Below, one piece after another: positions 14,401 to 22,899 of a stretch of 64,000 nucleotides of DNA; the first letter of the stretch is position 1, and each line of letters begins with the position of its first letter. The DNA comes from Pseudomonadota bacterium. GTDB taxonomy: Bacteria; Chloroflexota; UBA6077; JAJPHF01. The stretch spans positions 49,140 to 113,139 of the forward strand of contig JAJPHF010000026.1 in the NCBI GenBank assembly GCA_021325365.1. Reading direction: 5' to 3'. The notes below the pieces were generated by a model. It was not told the origin of the DNA. It was given only the letters and a program-made list of their open reading frames with translations, and searched no databases. The translations under genes and the position numbers were made by a program.

Positions 14401-16911
14401 CTAGCCGTCGGGCGCCGGCGCCGGGGCGGGCGCGGCCTCCGCCGCGACGGCTGCCCGCGGCAACCAGAGCGAGAAGGTGGTGCCCTGGTCCTCGCCACGG
14501 CTCTCCGCCCAGATACGGCCGCCGTGGCGCTGCGCGATCTCTCGACAAATGTACAGGCCCAGCCCCATGCCGGGAATGTGGCGACGCGCCGCGTTCGGCG
14601 CGCGGCCGAACGGCTCGAATACGCTGTCCACGCTCTCCCCCGGCAGGCCGATACCGGCGTCCTGGACCTGGACGAGCACGCCGCCATCGCTCGGCAACAA
14701 GCGAACGTGTACCTGGCCCCCCTGGGGTGAATACTTGGCCGCGTTGTCCAGCAAGTTCGTCAGAATCTGCTCGATCCGGTGCGCATCGGCCACAATCGTG
14801 CAAGGCTCGACGGCGAGGTCGACCACCAGCCGGTGTCTGCCGTCGAGCTGCTCGCCAAAGCGGCTCGTCACCTCGCGCAGGAGCACGGCCAGATCGAGCG
14901 GGTGCGGGCGGAGCAGCAGCTGCCCCATGCGGATGCGCGAGACGTCGAGCAGGTCCTGGATCAAATCGTTCAGTCGGTTGCTGGCCTCGTCGATGCGCTG
15001 CAGGCCGCGCGCGAGCTGGTCCGGCACGAGCTGGCCCCGGGCCTGCGCGGCCTGCAGCACCTGCGCGAAGCCCTTCACTCCCGCCAGCGGCGTCCGCAGC
15101 TCGTGGGACGCGATCGAGAGAAACTCGTCGCGGGCGCGCACTGCCTCTTGCGCCTGCTTGTAGAGGCGGGCGTTGTCCACCGCCAGCGCGCAGCGGCGGG
15201 CGAGGTCTTCGGCCAGCGCCAGGTCGTCGGGACCGAACACCCGCCCGGAGTCCGCGCTGGCGAGCGTGAGCGCGCCCAGCGTGCGGCCGCGCGCGCACAA
15301 GGGGACCACCATCAGCGAGCGCGGGCCGAGTTCGCGGACCAGCCGCAGATGTTCGGGGTCGGTGATATTGGCGGCCTGTATCTCGGGCGAGACTTGGGGC
15401 AAGAACACTGGCTGGCCAGTGCTCAGCGCTCGTGCGAGCGCGTTTGGCGCACCGGGGCCGGGCGCCAGGCGCGCGTGTACCGCCCGCGCCAGCTCGACCT
15501 TGGCGGGGTCCGCGTGTGCGACCTCCACCGTGCGTGGCACACCCTCGTCGTCCACCACGTCGACGGCCGCCCAATCGGCGAGGTGGGGCACCGCCAGTCG
15601 CGCGACGCTCGTGAGCGTGGCCTGGTAGTCGAGCGAGCTGGCGAGCAGCGTGCTGGCCTCGGCCAGGAAGGCGAACCGGCGCTCGGCCGCCTCGGCCGCC
15701 GCCCGGGCCGCCTGCTCGCGCGCGAGAAGCTGCGCCCGCTCGGCCTCGCGACCGGCCACTGCCTCGCGCATGGTAGCGAAGGCGGCGACCAGCGACCCCA
15801 GCTCGTCGCTCGCCGGCGCGAGCTTCGGCAACGGCGCGGCCGGGTCCCCCGCGCCGAACGCCTCGGCCGCCCGCGCTAGCTCGCGGACCGGCCGCGTGAG
15901 GGTGCGAGCCAGCCATAGCGCCGCGACCAGCGCCAGCAGCATGCTGATGCCCAGGCCGGACAGCGCGAGCCGCCACGAGCGATCGGCCGGGTCCAGCACC
16001 GCGGCCTCCGGACGCTCCACCACGACCGTCCAGCCGAGCGTCCCGACGGGCGCATAGCCCGCCACCCGTGCCTCGCCGTCGAGCGTGTAGTGTACGGTAC
16101 CCGGGCCCACGAGGCGGCTCCCGACCGGCACGCCAAGCCCCGAGTAGTCCGGGCGCTCTTGCACCAGCTGGCGATCGGGGTGAAGCAGTACGCGTCCGTC
16201 GTCGTCGAGCACGAAGGCCTGTCCGCCGGCGCCTACGGCCACGTGCTCCACCACGTCGGACAAAGTTGCCATGTCGATCACCACGCCGACCGCGCCCACG
16301 ACGTTCCGGTCGGCATCGCGGATGGGCGTGACGATAGTCAGCGAGGAACGGCCGCCGGTCAGCGCCGGATGGACGTCCCAGGCCTGCTGGCCGCGCGCCA
16401 TGGCGGTCTGGAACGCCTCTAATTCGGCGATCAACGACGCGCCGCCGTCCACCGACGACGCGACGCGACGGCCAGTCGTGTCAAACGTCGAGATGCGCGC
16501 GAAGGCCTCGTACTGCGGGGATAGGTTCCTTAGCGCGGTCTCCTGCTGTGCCGGGTTCATGCCGACGATCGCGGGCAGGACCGCCAGCCCGCGGCAGATG
16601 CTCGTCAAATCGTCGAAGTGTACCTCTAGCTCGCCGGCGAACCCCCGCGCCAGCCCGGCCAGCTCCTGCGACGACTGGTTCACCAGCGCCTGGCGGTCCA
16701 GTGTCGCTACGCCGAGCCCGACGAGCGCCAACGGCAGCACGCCGATGAGCACCAGGGCGAGGAGGAAGCGCGCCTGGAGCGTGCGGCCAAAGGGCACCGA
16801 TGGCGGGCCGAGCGCGCTCACGTGCCGATCCGCGGCGGCGGGGCGGCCACTCGCCGGCCGCCGTGCCAGACTGCCATAAAGAGTCCTCTGCCCGTAGGGC
16901 CTCGTGCGCAT
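14401..16911 (-). CDS. Cache-HAMP-GAF sensor histidine kinase
   Basis: 836-aa membrane kinase. TM1 (FLLALVLIGVLPLALVG) lies near residue 50 and an extracellular Cache-type sensor spans about 70-310. TM2 (LGISMLLALVAALWLA) is followed by a HAMP linker (RTLTRPVRELARAAEAFGAG). A coiled coil and a GAF domain (about 430-590) precede the HisKA box SIASHELRTP, with the phospho-His near residue 603. The HATPase domain has NLLDNAAKYSP, DAGIGLPGE and GMGLGLYICREI. The Ala/Pro tail is low complexity. No response regulator is adjacent, so it is an orphan kinase. The start is uncertain; a GTG near 16824 is an alternative. Confidence 0.93.
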   Translation of the reverse strand: MRTRPYGQRTLYGSLARRPASGRPAAADRHVSALGPPSVPFGRTLQARFLLALVLIGVLPLALVGLGVATLDRQALVNQSSQELAGLARGFAGELEVHFDDLTSICRGLAVLPAIVGMNPAQQETALRNLSPQYEAFARISTFDTTGRRVASSVDGGASLIAELEAFQTAMARGQQAWDVHPALTGGRSSLTIVTPIRDADRNVVGAVGVVIDMATLSDVVEHVAVGAGGQAFVLDDDGRVLLHPDRQLVQERPDYSGLGVPVGSRLVGPGTVHYTLDGEARVAGYAPVGTLGWTVVVERPEAAVLDPADRSWRLALSGLGISMLLALVAALWLARTLTRPVRELARAAEAFGAGDPAAPLPKLAPASDELGSLVAAFATMREAVAGREAERAQLLAREQAARAAAEAAERRFAFLAEASTLLASSLDYQATLTSVARLAVPHLADWAAVDVVDDEGVPRTVEVAHADPAKVELARAVHARLAPGPGAPNALARALSTGQPVFLPQVSPEIQAANITDPEHLRLVRELGPRSLMVVPLCARGRTLGALTLASADSGRVFGPDDLALAEDLARRCALAVDNARLYKQAQEAVRARDEFLSIASHELRTPLAGVKGFAQVLQAAQARGQLVPDQLARGLQRIDEASNRLNDLIQDLLDVSRIRMGQLLLRPHPLDLAVLLREVTSRFGEQLDGRHRLVVDLAVEPCTIVADAHRIEQILTNLLDNAAKYSPQGGQVHVRLLPSDGGVLVQVQDAGIGLPGESVDSVFEPFGRAPNAARRHIPGMGLGLYICREIAQRHGGRIWAESRGEDQGTTFSLWLPRAAVAAEAAPAPAPAPDG

Positions 16912-16964
16912 CGCTGTCGCCGCTGGGCTTCGCCCGTGCAGCGGTCCGCGCTCGGTCGGAGTGA

Positions 16965-17933
16965 TTAGGCTGTTCGCACGGTGTTCCGCAGCGTGCCCAG
17001 ATGGGTCACCGTCGCCTCCACCACGTCTCCCGGCCGCAAGTACCAGCTACCGTCCGGGCGTCCGGCCGCCACGCCGGATGGGGTGCCAGTGGTGACCAGA
17101 TCGCCCGGGTACAGCGTCATTTGCGACCAGTGCGCGATGAGCGTGGGCAGGTCGTGAATCATCTGGGCCGTGTTGCCGCGCTGGCGCAGCTCGCCGTTGA
17201 CTCGCAGCTCGATCGTTAGGTCCTGTGGATTCGGCACCTCGTCGGCAGTCACCAGGTACGGCCCGAGCGGCCCCGCGGTATCGAAGTTCTTGCCGAGCAC
17301 GTGGTTGCCACGTTGGCTCTCGGTGCGCTGCACGTCCCGGGCGCTCAGGTCGTTGAAAATCGTGAAGCCGCCCACGTAGCTCAGCGCCGCGTCGCGCGGC
17401 ACGTTCTTGCACGGGCGGCCGATCACGGCGGCGACCTCCGCCTCGTAGTCGAGGGCGTGCGTGAAGTGTGGGTAGATGACGGCCCCGTTGTGGCCGACGA
17501 GCGTCGAGGCCACCTTCACGAACCCCGACGGCCACTCGCCCGAGGGAGTGCCGCCGACCTCGGCTGCATGCTCCGCGAAGTTCCGCCCGGCGGCCAGGAT
17601 CTTCCCCGGGCGCGGCACAGGGGGGAGAAACTCGACCTGGTCCACCGCGTACAGCAGCGGCTGAGCCGTTTGGCCGGCCGGCTCGCGTCCCTCGCGTAGC
17701 GCCTGCTCGGCGCGCTCCACCACCTGGTAAGCGAGCGCAAACGCCTCCTCGCCGCCGTCGAGAAACGCCTGCGCGTGCCGCAGCAGCCGCGAGGCCTCCA
17801 CTCGGTCGGGCAAGCTGTACTCGGATAACAGCACCATGCCGCCCGCCCGCAGTGCGATCAGCCGCCCATCCTCCAGCAGCGCCCCGAACTGGCCGGCCGG
17901 GGTCTGGCGCGTCCGGAAAGTTGCCAGCTTCAT
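16965..17933 (-). CDS. Fumarylacetoacetate hydrolase-family protein
   Basis: The ATG at 17933 follows GGAGAGGA; 322 aa. An N-terminal cap (MKLATFRTRQTPAGQFGALL) precedes the FAH barrel: PGKILAAGRNFAEHAAEVG, KVASTLVGHNGAVIYP, LDYEAEVAAVIGRPCKNV (metal-binding Glu residues), GGFTIFNDLSARDVQ, GKNFDTAGPLGPYLV and GDLVTTGTPSGVAAG. Enzymes of this family hydrolyse, decarboxylate or isomerise beta-keto acids in aromatic degradation. The product is not determinable by eye. It lies downstream of the sensor kinase in reverse order, as a separate transcript. Confidence 0.9.
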   Translation of the reverse strand: MKLATFRTRQTPAGQFGALLEDGRLIALRAGGMVLLSEYSLPDRVEASRLLRHAQAFLDGGEEAFALAYQVVERAEQALREGREPAGQTAQPLLYAVDQVEFLPPVPRPGKILAAGRNFAEHAAEVGGTPSGEWPSGFVKVASTLVGHNGAVIYPHFTHALDYEAEVAAVIGRPCKNVPRDAALSYVGGFTIFNDLSARDVQRTESQRGNHVLGKNFDTAGPLGPYLVTADEVPNPQDLTIELRVNGELRQRGNTAQMIHDLPTLIAHWSQMTLYPGDLVTTGTPSGVAAGRPDGSWYLRPGDVVEATVTHLGTLRNTVRTA

Positions 17934-18074
17934 CGCCGTCCTCTCCCCGCGACCTGCCTCCATCGTAGCGCGCAAGGCTATTTCTGGGCTAGCGCGTCCC
18001 GCCCTGGCCGGCGTGGCTATACTGAGGCGGCACTAGGCGCGCCGGCGCGGCGCTAAGCGGTCGGGAGGGGCGCG

Positions 18075-19127
18075 ATGCAAGCCTGGCAGTTCGAGGCGTT
18101 TGGCGGGCCGGAGAAACTGGCGCGGCACGAGGTGGAGCGCCCCGCGCCGGGTCCGGGTGAGGCGCTAGTGCGCGTCACGTACTGCGGCGTGAACCCGATC
18201 GACCGCAGCGTGGGCGCCGGCCGTTTCCCCTGGATCGCGCTGCCCCACACCCCCGGCGCCGAAATCGTCGGCGTACTGGAGGCGGTGGGGCCTGGCCCGG
18301 CGAACGAGGCGCCGCCGCTGGGCACGCCGGTCGCGCTGGCCTTCCGCATCTTTTGCGGTCGATGCTACTACTGCCTGCGCGGCCACGAGGAGGCGTGCAT
18401 CGCCGACCCGCGGGGCGCGAACGCACCGGTCGCCATCGGCGTGACGGCGCCCGGCGGCTGGGCGGAGTACGTCCTGGCGCCGGCCAAGAACTGCCTGCCG
18501 CTGCCGCCCGGGCTGGCGGCCGAGATCGCCTGCACCGCCGTCGTGGACGGCACTACCGCCTGGCATCTGCTGGACCGCGCGCGCGTTGCGCCAGACGAGC
18601 GCGTGCTGGTGGTCGGCGCCACCGGCGGCGTGGGCCTGTACGCCCTCCAGATCGCGCGCCAGCGCGGGGCGCTGGTGGCCGCCATCGCGGGGGGCGCTGA
18701 GAAGGCCGCGGCGCTGCGGGAGTTCGGCCCCGACCTGCTCCTCGATCGCACCCGCGACGACGTGGTGGCGCGCGTGCGCGAGTGGACCGGCGGCCGCGGC
18801 GTGGACGTGGCCATCGACCCCGTCGGGGCGGCCACCTGGGACGCGAGCCTGGCCACGCTGGCGCCGCTCGGCCGCTACGCGACCTGTGGCGTGCTCACCG
18901 GCGCCGAGGTGAAGCTGAACCTCGCGCCGCTCTACGCGCAGGAGCAGGAGATCGTGGGCTCGACGGGCGGCACGCGCGCCGACTTGCAGCAGGTGCTCGA
19001 GGGCTTGGCGGCCGGGCGCCTGCGCGCCGCGATCTGGCGCACCTTCCCCTTCGCTGAGGCGCGCGAAGCGCTCGCCGCCCTCGGCGCCGAGGACCGCGTC
19101 GGCAAGCTCCTCCTGCACGTGAGCTAG
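18075..19127 (+). CDS. Zinc-type alcohol dehydrogenase / quinone reductase (MDR)
   Basis: 350 aa; the ATG at 18075 follows GGGAGGGGC. GroES-like N-half: YCGVNPIDRSVGAG, LPHTPGAEIVGVLEAVG and a structural-zinc Cys cluster FCGRCYYCLRGHEEAC (CxxCxxC...C). Rossmann half: VLVVGATGGVGLYALQIARQ (NAD(P) motif) and WTGGRGVDVAIDPVG. The C-terminal GSTGGTRADLQQVL is typical. The substrate is unknown. The catalytic-zinc Cys at the usual CG.N.D position (YCGVNPIDR) is consistent with a zinc-dependent member. It converges on the NUDIX gene with a 4-bp overlap. Confidence 0.9.
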   Translation: MQAWQFEAFGGPEKLARHEVERPAPGPGEALVRVTYCGVNPIDRSVGAGRFPWIALPHTPGAEIVGVLEAVGPGPANEAPPLGTPVALAFRIFCGRCYYCLRGHEEACIADPRGANAPVAIGVTAPGGWAEYVLAPAKNCLPLPPGLAAEIACTAVVDGTTAWHLLDRARVAPDERVLVVGATGGVGLYALQIARQRGALVAAIAGGAEKAAALREFGPDLLLDRTRDDVVARVREWTGGRGVDVAIDPVGAATWDASLATLAPLGRYATCGVLTGAEVKLNLAPLYAQEQEIVGSTGGTRADLQQVLEGLAAGRLRAAIWRTFPFAEAREALAALGAEDRVGKLLLHVS

Positions 19128-19660
19128 TGGCGCAGCCGCTCGCGGGCTCGGGCGATCCCCACGATCGTGACCGCGTCGCGCAGGTCGCCGCGGCAGCAGC
19201 GTGCCCAGGCTTCCGCCAGCGGCACACGCGCGATTGTTAGCGCCTCGGTGCCCTCGGGCGTCGCCACGCCCTCGCGCAGGCCGGTCGCCAGGAACAGGTG
19301 GCTCGTCTGCGTGGTCAGGCCCTGGCTCAGATAGAAGCTGCCCAGCGGCTCCCAGCGGTCGGCCTGGATGCCAGTCTCCTCGCGCAGCTCGCGCTGCGCG
19401 GCCGCCAGCGGCGCCTCGCCCGGCTCCAGCCCGCCGGAAGGAATGCTCCAGCTATACGCCTCGACAGGGTAGGCCCATTCGCCCACCAGGACGACGGTGC
19501 CGGCGGCATCCACCGCGACGGCGCCTGCGTTGTCGGCCGTCTCCACCACGTACCAGTCGCCGGCGCCGCCGTCGGGCCGTACCACCTCGTCGTGGCGCAC
19601 GCGGAAGTACGGATTGGCGTGGGCGACGCGCGACGTGAGGCGCCGCCAGGGGTTCCGCAT
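19124..19660 (-). CDS. NUDIX hydrolase (ADP-ribose pyrophosphatase-like)
   Basis: 178 aa. The Nudix box GGLEPGEAPLAAAQRELREE followed by TGI matches GX5EX7REUXEEXGU exactly. Upstream NPYFRVRHDEVVRPDG and VVLVGEWAYPVEAYSWSIPSG, and downstream FYLSQGLTTQTSHLFLA, fit the ADP-ribose pyrophosphatase (NudF-like) subgroup, which cleaves ADP-ribose and related nucleoside diphosphates. It starts 7 nt after the upstream same-strand gene ends, so the two are probably cotranscribed. Confidence 0.92.
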   Translation of the reverse strand: MRNPWRRLTSRVAHANPYFRVRHDEVVRPDGGAGDWYVVETADNAGAVAVDAAGTVVLVGEWAYPVEAYSWSIPSGGLEPGEAPLAAAQRELREETGIQADRWEPLGSFYLSQGLTTQTSHLFLATGLREGVATPEGTEALTIARVPLAEAWARCCRGDLRDAVTIVGIARARERLRH

Positions 19661-19667
19661 CCCCGCG

Positions 19668-20213
19668 CTACTCGTCGCCGCTCAGCCAGTCGAGCGCGCG
19701 CTGGCGGCGCTCGTCGGCGGCCGGCGGCGCGAACGGATTGGTCGCCGGCCCGCTCGGGCGCTCGCCCACGAAGGGATTCGGCGCGGCCGGGGCGGGCGGG
19801 CGCGATGCCCGCCGTCCGGTCGGGGTGCCGAAGGGATTGGCCGCGTCGGCCTGCGGCCGCTCGGCCACGGACGGCGCCTCCCCGGCTGGCAGGCTGGCCA
19901 GCCAGGCGGCCAGTCGCGCGACGGACACCTCGGCCGCCGGGCGATCGTCGAACACGCTTTCGAACTCCTCGGCCGGGCGCGGGCCGCTGGGCGCGGCGCT
20001 CTCGTCCAGTCCGCGGGCGCGGGTGTACTGGCGCACGCGCAGGCGATGGCCCCCGTGCGCGACCTCCAGCTCGACGTGCTCGTAGCCGTGGAAGTCCAGC
20101 TCGTCACGCCGAACGCGGGCGCCGTGGCGGCGGAAGAAGCTCACGCTCAGGCGGTCCAGGCCGCCCTGTACTTGGCGGGCCAGGTCCTCGTAGTCCCAGT
20201 CCAGCAAGCTCAT
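19668..20213 (-). CDS. Hypothetical protein with acidic/Pro-rich NPF repeats
   Basis: The ATG at 20213 follows GAGGAGGGG; 181 aa. The first ~80 residues look folded (LLDWDYEDLARQVQGGLDRL, DELDFHGYEHVELEVAHGG). The C-terminal half is Pro/Ala-rich with three spaced NPF motifs (AANPFG, APNPFV, ATNPFA) and ends RQRALDWLSGDE. I do not recognise the family. No signal peptide or membrane segment is seen. It is probably cotranscribed with the downstream NUDIX gene. Confidence 0.7.
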   Translation of the reverse strand: MSLLDWDYEDLARQVQGGLDRLSVSFFRRHGARVRRDELDFHGYEHVELEVAHGGHRLRVRQYTRARGLDESAAPSGPRPAEEFESVFDDRPAAEVSVARLAAWLASLPAGEAPSVAERPQADAANPFGTPTGRRASRPPAPAAPNPFVGERPSGPATNPFAPPAADERRQRALDWLSGDE

Positions 20214-20332
20214 CGGCCCCTCCTCGGCCGCGCGGCCAGCCAGGCTCCTCCCACCGCGCGGCGACTTGCCGATCTCGCCCCCGGCCACATTCTGCCACCC
20301 GCGGTCGCTCCCCGGCACGTGCCCTCGCCTCG

Positions 20333-21460
20333 CTACTCCGTGAGGCGCCGCTCGCAGAGCAAGCCCCCGGTCGCGGCGAGCAGCAGCGCGATGCCCACGA
20401 TGGCGAACGCTTCGGCGACCCCGGTCCGGCCGGCGACGAGTCCGAAGACGACCGGGCTGAGCATGTTCGACCACTCGTTGCCGGTGTTCCGCAGTGCCGT
20501 GCCCAGCCCACGCTCGGCCGCCGACGTCTGCTCGCCGACGAGCGTGAGCAGCGGCGGCAGGGTGATCGCGATCGACGTGCCCCAGAGCAGCCCCACCAGG
20601 GCAATGGTCCAGAGGTTGTGCAGGTAGCCGGTCACCCACATCGCGGCGCCGCCGATCATCAGCGCCAGGAACAGCGCGCGTCCCGCGCCGAGCCGCTCCT
20701 GCACACGCCCCATGCCGAGCGTCGCCGCCACGCCCGCCAGGGTGCCGGCGCTGAGGACTAGGCCAGCGGTCGCCGGGCCCTCGCCGATCTCCAGCAGGTA
20801 CACGGGGATGAACGGCGTGCGGATGCTGGTAAGGGCCAGGCGAATGATCGTGCCGCCGAGCAGCAGTAGCACGCCGACGCGCAGCAGCATCGCGCCGGCG
20901 CTGCGATACACGTGCCAGAGGTTCCAGCCCGGCGTCGGAGGCAAGGCCGTGGGAGCAGGGAGCATGAGCGTGCCGGCGGCGCTGATGGCGTAAGCCACGG
21001 CGCCGAAGGCGAAGGCGGCGCCGAAGCCCGAGCGCTCGATGAGCTGGCCGCCGATCAGCGGCGCCAGAAAGGTCGCCCCACCCGTGACGACGCTAAAGCC
21101 CGTCGTCCGCCGCGCCAGGTGCGCCCGCGGGGTAATCTGGATCAGGTACGCCTGCGCTGCCACCCAGGCCACCGTGCGCCCCAGGCCCGCGGCGACCTGG
21201 AGCGGCACGAGCCACCAGTACCCCGGCGCGAACGGGAAGAACCCCGCCGCCAGTACCGTGAGCATGGCGCCGCCGATGAGCACCACCCGCGCCCCGTGCC
21301 GGTCCACGAGCGCGCCCGCCGGCACGGTGAGCACGCTGGACAGCAGCGCGGCCGCGCCGGCGATGAGCCCAACGCTCGCGGGCGGCGCCCCGAGCGCGAG
21401 CCCCCACAGGGGGACCACGAACGAGAGATAGACGTAGCCGCCTGAGCCGATCGCGCCCAC
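20333..21460 (-). CDS. Major facilitator superfamily transporter
   Basis: 375 aa with about 10-12 hydrophobic helices. The MFS loop 2-3 signature appears as LVDRHGARVVLIGG, and the mid-protein repeat as MGRVQERLGAGRALF. The substrate is not predictable; drug or sugar efflux types look similar. The start is uncertain: the GTG at 21460 has no good ribosome binding site and lies at the beginning of TM1, and the open frame continues upstream without a better start codon. The usual short N-terminal tail may use an unrecognised start. Confidence 0.85.
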   Translation of the reverse strand: MGAIGSGGYVYLSFVVPLWGLALGAPPASVGLIAGAAALLSSVLTVPAGALVDRHGARVVLIGGAMLTVLAAGFFPFAPGYWWLVPLQVAAGLGRTVAWVAAQAYLIQITPRAHLARRTTGFSVVTGGATFLAPLIGGQLIERSGFGAAFAFGAVAYAISAAGTLMLPAPTALPPTPGWNLWHVYRSAGAMLLRVGVLLLLGGTIIRLALTSIRTPFIPVYLLEIGEGPATAGLVLSAGTLAGVAATLGMGRVQERLGAGRALFLALMIGGAAMWVTGYLHNLWTIALVGLLWGTSIAITLPPLLTLVGEQTSAAERGLGTALRNTGNEWSNMLSPVVFGLVAGRTGVAEAFAIVGIALLLAATGGLLCERRLTE

Positions 21461-21610
21461 CAGGTACAGCAGTTGGCGTATCCCTCGCGGGCCTCGGTCC
21501 CTCCGGCCCCTTCCCTTCCCGGGACAGGCTAGAGTAGTTAGCGGCCAGGAGTCCCCCGCGGGGCCGTAAGCTCGGATAGCTGCAGCCTCGCTGGGTCGGG
21601 GGCTTCGTTA

Positions 21611-21680
21611 GTCTACCGCTCCGTGGAGGAGGCGCGCACGCCTGAGTCTACTGCCCCGTGGAGGAGGTCCGCACGCCTGG
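21611..21680. repeat. 35-bp tandem duplication
   Basis: GTCTACCGCTCCGTGGAGGA starts unit one at 21611. Unit two starts at 21646 with GTCTACTGCCCCGTGGAGGA. Both continue into ...CGCACGCCTG. Only a few bases differ. Confidence 0.7.
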
Positions 21681-22220
21681 CGCCCGCCTCGCGCGGGCCA
21701 GCGCGAGCAGCCCGCGGACCACTCACGGGCGCCCCGCACCATCCGATTCCGCGCGAATTCGCCGGGGACTGCTACCACCCCCGGCTCGCTCTCGTAGCGA
21801 ATTCGCTGGCGAGGAGTCGAGTGGCGTAGGGGCGGGTTTCATGCCCGCCCGCGGCCCGCAGGCCGCAGCCCCGCCCCCAGCCGACCCCCTCTGAGGCTGC
21901 ACACCGCTACCTGCCGGCGCCTGCGAGGTAGGGCCGGGGCTCGTCCCCTGCCGCCCGGACAGCCCCGCCCGGGGCCAGCAGCTTGGCAACCGCGCCCCGC
22001 GCTCGCCGCCCGCAACGCCGGTGTCGCCGCCACACCGACCGGAAGGGACCCTCACCAGTTTGCCCCGGACGACCGCGCCCCGCCAATGCATTACCTGTAG
22101 AGGCGCGGCTTGCCGCGCCCTGCCCGATCGCCGCCCGGCCCGGCGTTTCCGGCGCTGCTTGCTGCGCCCTGCTCGGTCGGCCAATCGGGCCAGCGTCATA
22201 TCGAATCCGGTCAGGGGCAT

Positions 22221-22306
22221 CCCTCCCCCTCTCCCTCTGGGAGAGGGCCGGGGTGAGGGCCGGTCCCTCCCCCTCTCCCCCTGGGAGAGGGTCGGGGCGA
22301 GGGCGT
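22221..22306. repeat. Two adjacent CCCTCTCC/GGGAGAGGG palindromes
   Basis: Unit one (22221-22262) and unit two (22265-22306) each consist of a CCCTCCCCCTCTCCC arm, a short loop and a GGGAGAGGG arm followed by GGGGYGAGGGC. They are related in style to the interspersed palindromic repeats elsewhere in the window. Confidence 0.7.
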
Positions 22307-22343
22307 CCCTCGCCGGCTAGCTTGCCAGGCCGGCCCGGTGTCA

Positions 22344-22602
22344 GGCCGCGAGGCGCGCCGGAGAGCGCCCGCTATCTCGCGCGACGTGGTCGCTTATCTT
22401 ACGCCGTACACGCCTCCCCCGCGCCCGCCGCCTGCGCCCATGCCCGGGGCACGCCCCCGCCGGCCCGGCCCGCGGCAGGCTACCAGGGAGTATCGTACGG
22501 GGTAAACGATGCGATCTTCCGCGCCCGACCAGCGCGCGCAGACCCGCGCCCGGCCTAGCGTTTAACCACCCGGTAAAGGAGCATCGTTTGACCGTTCCTC
22601 GG
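22344..22602 (+). repeat. Dispersed ~260-bp element, copy A
   Basis: This block is highly similar (my by-eye estimate is above 90%) to the reverse complement of 47734-47995. Conserved landmarks are GTGGTCGCTTATCTTACGCC, GGAGTATCGTACGGGGTAAA and GGTAAAGGAGCATCGTTTGA. AAACGATGC near 22503 and GCATCGTTT near 22581 are complementary, so an RNA could fold back. It lies upstream of, and reads toward, the exported CxxCH protein gene. Confidence 0.8.
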
Positions 22603-22705
22603 TTAAACTGACGCACCCGGCCGGCGGGTCCGCCGGCGCATCGAGTGCGTCGCTTCCCATCTGCTGCAACAGCACCGTGGCGGGTGCGCATTCTTCGCGC
22701 ACGCC

Positions 22706-22734
22706 TAGGCAACGAGGGAGTTCAGGACTATACT
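22706..22734 (+). promoter_or_regulatory. Candidate sigma-70 promoter
   Basis: TAGGCA (22706-22711), a 17-nt spacer and TATACT (22729-22734) give a plausible -35/-10 pair about 165 nt upstream of the CxxCH protein start, just after the dispersed element. Confidence 0.45.
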
Positions 22735-22899
22735 AGGGACCGACCGAAAGGCCGAGAGCGCGGCGGGGCCAGGAAACTCCCTCCCCCACGCGATCGGCTC
22801 CTGGGCGGTGCTGACGGCAAGCGCGCCCGCTGCACGTCGGGCGGCGCGCTCGGATACCGAACGGGCGACGGGGCAGAGCGAGCAGGGTGGAGGCGGACC

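Larger units (their letters stand above)
21461..22705. other. Gene-free, repeat-rich region
   Basis: About 1.2 kb with no supportable gene. It holds a 35-bp tandem duplication (21611-21680), GCGAATTCGC-containing inverted repeats (near 21755-21815), GGGGCGGG...CCCGCCC-type palindromes (near 21830-21850), two adjacent CCCTCTCC.../...GGGAGAGGG palindromes (22221-22306) and a ~260-bp dispersed element (22344-22602). Confidence 0.6.

Noticed and set aside
21461..22899. Search for tRNA, IS element or CRISPR in the repeat-rich gap
   Set aside because: No T-loop consensus, transposase or regularly spaced repeats seen.
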